From: Cladocopium goreaui
Taxonomy: Eukaryota > Sar > Dinophyceae > Suessiales > Symbiodiniaceae
Direction: 5' to 3'
DNA: 64,000 bases
Assembly (NCBI GenBank): GCA_947184155.2
Contig: CAMXCT020002344.1
Location: 1-64,000 of the forward strand
Shown here: piece after piece, positions 60,464 to 64,000 of the stretch
How the letters are laid out: the number at the start of each line of letters is the position of its first letter
Numbering within the stretch: position 1 is the stretch's first letter
The notes under the pieces: generated by a model
Database searches by the model: none
The model's input: only the letters and a program-made list of their open reading frames with translations
Told to the model about the DNA's origin: nothing
Made by a program: the position numbers and the translations under genes

Positions 60464-63110
60464 CTAGAGGGCAGTATGAAAGCTAGGAAAATGTTTGCCA
60501 TGGATTGCTAGGTGCTGGGCTCTTTCGGCAAGATGTTGTCGCAGGTTGGAGTCAAAATTAGGAAACCATTTTCCGCTCGCTTCCAAGAAAGGTGCCAGTG
60601 TCGACAGGTGAGCTGGAATACTTGGTTCTTCAACTAGGGTGTCACTGCTCAAGTTGATTAAGCCTTCCTGTTCGATTGTTTCCTGATCCCCAGTAATGTC
60701 GATACAAATCTGCGTACCATCATTAACAGATAGAGTCGAGCTTCTCTTGAGGGCAGCATGGATGGGTGGGTCAGTTTTCTTGTCTAGCACCTCTGGCTTC
60801 CGTGTTGGTTTTGTGATGTTGCGCTTCGATGCCTGCGATGGGGGGTTGGTGACTGGATCGCTCACTCCCTCAGCACCTTGTCCCTCTTGTAAGGTTTGCT
60901 CATGCTGGCAAGCCACTTTGTCAGGAAAATCCTTGTTACCAGGACAGTTTCTTTGGCTGGGAGGTGTAGCAGTGATGGGATCGTTGCAATTAGGATCTTC
61001 GATTTTGGACCCAGATTTGTCTGGTTTGTTATCCACAATCGAGGAGATCGGGGAGACAGGGTCTGGTGACGATACTAGGGTTTCTTTAAGTGGGGTCACA
61101 AGGCATGGACCCGGAGCATTGTTGAGTTGTCCCTCTTGTAGTAAGGAGGAGGCTACCACACTCGAGAGTGCCTTTATCGGGGAGCCGTCAAGTTGTTTTC
61201 CTTGACTGGGTTTCTTAGTCGGTAGGGGTCCTTTTTGTCCACTTGTAAGATGAGGCGATGATTGAACCTCTTTGCCCCTGGGTGTGGATGGTGGGTCGGG
61301 ATTGTATGGCAACATGACACTGTCCTCGCACTCGCCATCGATTGGGTCAGCAGTGGAATCAACCATCATGTGACTATTGGGCATCTCTAGTTGGGGGGGT
61401 TGGCTTACTGGTAAGTTAGTCCACGTCATTGTGGGACTAACAGTATGATGAGTGTTAGAAGTGCCCTGTTGCGGAGGGTGGTTATGAGTTTCTTTGGTTG
61501 TCTGTGCGACCGCGCACCCACCGGTTTGACTGGGGAGGAGGTTTTCATTGCCGCTGGGCATGTCACGACGTAATGACTTAGTACTCTCTGGGCTGAGGTA
61601 CGGGTTGTCTTGCCCAGGTTGTATGTCCTGTGGTAGTGGTGAGGGGGGGGAGACAGTGTCAGCAGGGGCATAGGGAGGCGGATGGAGACTAGTCTTAGAA
61701 GCATCAGCTGGTGCCTGGCTTTGGTCAGCTTTTTTCTCCTGCATCTGTTGTGTTTTGCCTATTGCGGTGGGTTTCTTAGCCAAAGTAGCGCAGGAGGTCA
61801 CTGATGCCACATGTTTATCGACCATGCTATTCGCTTTGACGTCATTTGTTGGTTCAAAGCACCAGACTTTAACAACGCGAGGACGTGTTGCCGACATAAG
61901 CAGAGTATTATGATCAACCAGGGGAGGGGCAAAGAGCATCAAGTAGCAATCTTTAAAGGGGTATATGTGTAGCGCATCAACTTTGGTGAGATATGGAGCT
62001 TCTTCTGTACCTTCAACACGACTAATCTGACACTGCTTACCTGATGGTAGCTGAAGCAACAAAATTCGCGCATGTTTGGTCAAACTTTCGGGACTTCGAC
62101 TCAGGCGTGGGCTATAGGTGCCGTTGTCCACCTTGACTGCTTCACAGCGACAGAACTTTGTGAGAAAGACGTCTAGGTAATCTGGTTCCGGCAGTGAATT
62201 GAGAAAAAGAATCCACGGGTATGTTTCTTCAGCGTACGTATAGGACACTGGTTGATCTGGGAGGTCCACGTGCGATTCTTTCAAAAGCCCAAATCGCCTC
62301 CTCTGTGAGGAATTCTGTGCACTAGCAGGTGCTATGACCGTAAGTCTATTTTTGAAGCTGGGATTTAGTTGTTCTCCTATTTTCCGCCAATGTTCACTTT
62401 TCGTCTCATGCCTAGGGGGTTCTCCTGGGGCTCCTGTTTGGGGTAATATGCATCCGCAATGCTCCACTATAAATGAGAACTTCCTGCCATCCCTGTCAGT
62501 AAAGGAGTGATTGCATGGAATTGGAATCTTCAAGTCTCGTGGTGCCCAAAAGGTGACCATGGCAATGTTCGAATTATCCTCTTCCACAATTGTCTGAAAC
62601 TCGAAACGGGTGGCGGAGAACGTGCTTGCAAGCGACAGACCAAGCTCCGTATTGATGATGGGTTCTCCTTCATCAAGACACTCGATAACACTACTCTTTG
62701 TAATCTGCAGCGGTATAAGCGGCATACTGCCTACTGGCGAGTAGGTGACAGACACATCTGTTCGCAATGTACTTGACGTTGCCAATTGAAACTTGTGACG
62801 ACTGTTGATGCTGTCCAAATGGGAGATAGGTAGTGGTGCAATGGAGCAAATTTCTCAGTACCTCAACGTCAATGCCTTCAAGGCTCAGGACAATCTGTGC
62901 CTTGGAGAGGAAGTAGAACTTGATCCGATACGACATGAGCTCTGATGCGAGTGATGTTCTTTCCTGATCACTGAGGTGTCTGGTGGACATGACTGTGAAG
63001 GTTTCAACCTCTTTGAATCTCTGTAATCTGGGCCAATCAACACCTTCCTTGACTTGAAACTGAGTATCCTGAAGCACGCTAGTCTCTCTAATCAGAGTCT
63101 CTATTATCAT
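60464..63110 (-). pseudogene. LINE ORF1 (unknown, Pro/Ser-rich centre; one frame change)
   Basis: ATG at 63110 (MIIETLIRETS) opens a frame of 139 codons, with helical charged sequence. Near 62840 the reading passes to a second frame that opens without ATG and runs 784 codons to TAG at 60464. The second part has a mixed fold (~1-300), then a long Pro/Ser/Thr-rich stretch (~330-680) and a helical end (SNLRQHLAERAQHLAIHGKH). No CCHC or RRM motif is evident, so its ORF1 role rests on position only. The next ORF is in the same frame, seven codons after the TAG. Confidence 0.6.
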
Positions 63111-63600
63111 GTGATCCTAAAGGGGGGGGGGCCCTGCAGGGTAGCCCCCCAAGAAATCCTTATTTTTCATAACATTGGCTCAGGACAAATGAACCCCAAA
63201 ATAAGGTGTCCAAGGCTTATTTTTCGGAAATGTCTTGGACCTGTAGATCATGATGATCCAACACCAAAATAAGCTATCCCACGCTTATTTCTGGAGTTTG
63301 TGAATTGTGAGGATGGAAACCCAAAAAAATGAAAATAAGTTATCCAAGTAAATTCTGGGACCCTGTGAATCTTTGATGGTTTAAAACACAAAAGAATCAT
63401 TATCTGGATAAAAAAGTTGTGCCACCAAAGTGCCCTGAAAAATGAATATGTCTCCAGTGGTGTTGGGGCCAACTGTTTGATCGGATGGCAGCCTAGCAAA
63501 CCCTGTGTTGAAATAACTTGGTTCATTCTGTCTTGATTTTTCCTCAGCAAAGCACATCCCCAGGACCTTTTCCACAATTGCAGTTTTGACCTGACTATTT
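63111..63600. other. G-run hairpin and short AAGCTTATTT-like repeats upstream of the LINE
   Basis: Ten G (63122-63131), the palindrome CCCTGCAGGG and six C (63145-63150) can form a strong stem. Between 63160 and 63350 three imperfect copies of AATAAG..TATCCNA..CTTATTT occur about 90 bases apart. Short ORFs here overlap in several frames and show no domain. Confidence 0.55.
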
Positions 63601-64000
63601 CAGAAAAGTTGAGTTTTGCAAGGTATTTGACCTTATTTTGACTTTATTTTGACCTTATTTTGACCTTATTTTGGAAAAAGTAGAGTTTTGCAAGCTATTT
63701 GACCTTATTTTGACCTTATTTTGACCTTATTTTGACCTTATTTTGGAAAACGTAGAATTTTGCAAGCTATTTGACCTTATTTTGACCTTATTTTGACCTT
63801 ATTTTGGAAAAAGTGGAGTTTTGCAAGCTATTTGACCTTATTTTCACCTTATTTTGACATTATTTTGACCTTATTTTGCCCTTGTAGAGTTGTGCAAGCT
63901 ATTTGACCTTATTTTGACCTTATTTTCACCTTATTTTGACCTTATTTTGACCTTATTTTGACATTATTTTGGAAAAAGTAGAGTTTTGCAAGCTATTTGA
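63600..64000. repeat. Minisatellite of GACCTTATTTT (11 bp) within a higher-order repeat
   Basis: Runs of GACCTTATTTT (with variants GACATTATTTT and CACCTTATTTT) in blocks of three to six are separated by a phrase like GGAAAAAGTAGAGTTTTGCAAGCTATTT. The block-plus-phrase unit recurs about every 60-110 bases and continues past the window edge. Confidence 0.9.

Larger units (their letters stand above)
50772..63110 (-). mobile_element. Near full-length LINE with ORF1, DNMT3-like methyltransferase, endonuclease, RT, RNase H
   Basis: A 12.3 kb minus-strand non-LTR retrotransposon. Order on its own strand: ORF1 (63110-60464), methyltransferase ORF (60442-58520), middle ORF (58560-56875), endonuclease-RT-zinc knuckle (56894-52626), connecting segment (to 52406), RNase H (to 51970) and a C-terminal extension (51956-50772). 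No long terminal repeats, and no poly-A tail seen after the last stop. Lesions are few and discrete: frame change near 62840, TAG at 60464, frame change near 58555, a 16-bp duplication at 52643-52674, a frame change near 52420 and a one-base excess in a T8 run near 51977. This suggests a young copy. The 24622-30836 LINE is a diverged relative in opposite orientation. Confidence 0.88.

Noticed and set aside
1..64000. tRNA, rRNA, CRISPR arrays, bacterial promoters and ribosome binding sites
   Set aside because: Looked for by eye; none found, and the retrotransposon content indicates a eukaryotic genome.

Overview
The window looks like nuclear DNA of a dinoflagellate (Symbiodiniaceae or a relative; moderate confidence). 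No rRNA, tRNA or complete spliced leader was found to prove this. The inference rests on tyrosine-recombinase (DIRS/PAT-like) retrotransposons whose recombinases read HSCK at the second catalytic box, LINEs that carry a DNMT3-like cytosine methyltransferase, a long run of genes on one strand, and abundant satellite DNA. Most of the window is mobile DNA. I found no bacterial-type operons, CRISPR arrays or ribosome binding sites.

Layout. (1) 1-6013: about 5.6 tandem copies of a non-coding satellite of about 1.08 kb. (2) 6014-6352: a short unique stretch with a minus-strand ORF fragment. (3) 6353-24621: an 18.3 kb minus-strand DIRS/PAT-like element with a complete split-direct-repeat structure (A1 at the right end, B1-A2-B2 at the left end). 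Its gene order is tyrosine recombinase, gag, C5-methyltransferase-like domain, reverse transcriptase-RNase H. (4) Nested in its non-coding spacer, 12654-21484: a second element of the same architecture and gene order. Its terminal repeats are almost identical, but its gag, methyltransferase and RT genes are badly decayed. (5) 24622-30836, plus strand: a LINE copy (DNMT3-like methyltransferase, middle domain, AP-endonuclease, RT), cut at both ends and frameshifted. (6) 30837-33454: T-poor, apparently non-coding DNA with short dispersed motifs. (7) 33455-41054, minus: one very long gene, probably 2.5 kb-residue scale, split by a few frame changes (DSD-containing N-terminal part, GxSxG hydrolase-like part, superfamily 1 helicase). 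(8) 42301-50478, minus: seven small genes in one direction, one with ankyrin repeats and a few that look related to each other. (9) 50772-63110, minus: a nearly full-length LINE of about 12.3 kb (ORF1, methyltransferase, middle ORF, endonuclease-RT-zinc knuckle, RNase H, C-terminal extension) with a small number of discrete lesions. (10) 63111-64000: a G-run hairpin and an 11-bp minisatellite.

How the parts relate. The two DIRS-like elements each encode all the activities expected for circular-intermediate retrotransposition: gag, RT-RNase H and a tyrosine recombinase for integration without target duplication. Each also has a cytosine-methyltransferase-like domain fused ahead of RT. The LINEs independently carry a different, DNMT3-like methyltransferase. 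So two unrelated retrotransposon classes in one window both carry DNA methyltransferases. A dispersed 40-55 bp motif (core GTCTAYGGNCAGA), always in one orientation and mostly a short way upstream of minus-strand genes, is the most unexplained signal outside the transposons.

Limits. Alignments were made by eye. Many ORFs begin at non-ATG codons because they are continuations across frameshifts, and starts were moved to the first plausible ATG where one exists.
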